DNA from: Burkholderiales bacterium
GTDB lineage: Bacteria; Pseudomonadota; Gammaproteobacteria; Burkholderiales; Burkholderiaceae_C
Length of the DNA: 64,000 bases
Assembly: GCA_016219375.1 (NCBI GenBank)
Contig: JACRNC010000011.1
Coordinates: forward strand, 169,561 to 233,560
Reading direction: 5' to 3'
Part shown: positions 63,925 through 64,000 of the stretch, one piece after another
How the letters are laid out: each line of letters opens with the position of its first letter
How positions within the stretch are numbered: the first letter of the stretch is position 1
Program-made: the position numbers and the translations under genes
Notes under the pieces: model-generated
What the model saw: only the letters and a program-made list of their open reading frames with translations
Database searches by the model: none
What the model was told of the DNA's origin: nothing

Positions 63925-64000
63925 GAACTGAAGAGTTTGATCCTGGCTCAGATTGAACGCTGGCGGCATGCCTTACACATGCAAGTCGAACGGCAGCACG
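63925..64000 (+). rRNA. rrs: 16S rRNA, 5' end (partial)
   Basis: The sequence GAACTGAAGAGTTTGATCCT followed by GGCTCAGATTGAACGCTGGC is the conserved 16S 5' end. Alignment with E. coli places the mature 5' end near 63925. The following GGCATGCCTTACACATGCAA and AGTCGAACGGCAGCACG are typical of Burkholderiales. The gene continues beyond the window. Confidence 0.97.

Overview
The window is chromosomal DNA of very high GC content, about 70% by eye. Gene content points to a free-living betaproteobacterium of the order Burkholderiales, probably the Leptothrix/Rubrivivax/Sphaerotilus side. The evidence is a Burkholderiales-like 16S rRNA 5' end at the right edge, the dusB-fis-purH and lptA-lptB-rpoN orders, a Comamonadaceae-type porin, polyhydroxyalkanoate (PHA) proteins, a PEP-CTERM protein and a large type IV minor-pilin operon. 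The lineage is inferred from recognised families; no database was searched. Layout, left to right. 0-5.5 kb: bacterioferritin, a small molybdate-binding (Mop) protein, an RBBP9-type hydrolase, a PEP-CTERM protein, an orphan ParA-like ATPase, and divergently a marR-hydrolase-ruvC operon. 5.6-9.4 kb: a BON-domain lipoprotein, a DUF2946-like protein, a TonB-dependent receptor and a structured candidate small RNA. 9.4-14.8 kb: a CobT-like phosphoribosyltransferase with an altered active site, ilvA, a well-formed candidate sRNA, an OsmC protein, coq7 and hydroxypyruvate isomerase. 15-27 kb: hydrolases, intracellular PHA depolymerase, a GST, an UPF0149 protein, phosphoesterases, UspA, an SDR, PhaM and a FIST-domain protein, with two simple-repeat fields. 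27-38 kb: a low-complexity protein, glcD, a sulfate-binding protein, a thioredoxin-like protein, the dusB-fis-purH operon, a YqaA-type membrane protein, and a divergent metal-efflux/MerR pair. 37.8-46 kb: the minor-pilin operon pilE-fimT-pilV-pilW-pilX-pilY1 followed by a tonB-like gene. 46-52.6 kb: a third repeat array, a small membrane protein, pyrF, a major porin, remnants of two toxin-antitoxin genes, malate synthase and a divergent LysR regulator. 52.8-63.5 kb: a DUF2214 protein, a PsiF-repeat protein, a Ser/Thr kinase fused to a cyclic-nucleotide-type domain, argS, a SPOR protein, dsbA, lptA-lptB-rpoN and two rRNA methyltransferases. The end holds rRNA promoters, boxA and the 5' end of 16S rRNA. 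How the genes connect: carbon storage (PhaZ, PhaM) and C2 metabolism (GlcD, Hyi, malate synthase) recur. Envelope functions are strong (porin, LptA/LptB, DsbA, pili, TonB parts). RpoN and Fis are global regulators encoded here. No insertion sequence, prophage, integrase or CRISPR array was seen. The most unusual signals are noncoding: two candidate sRNAs, three simple-repeat fields with mostly 7-bp units, and -10 elements lying only a few bases upstream of several start codons.
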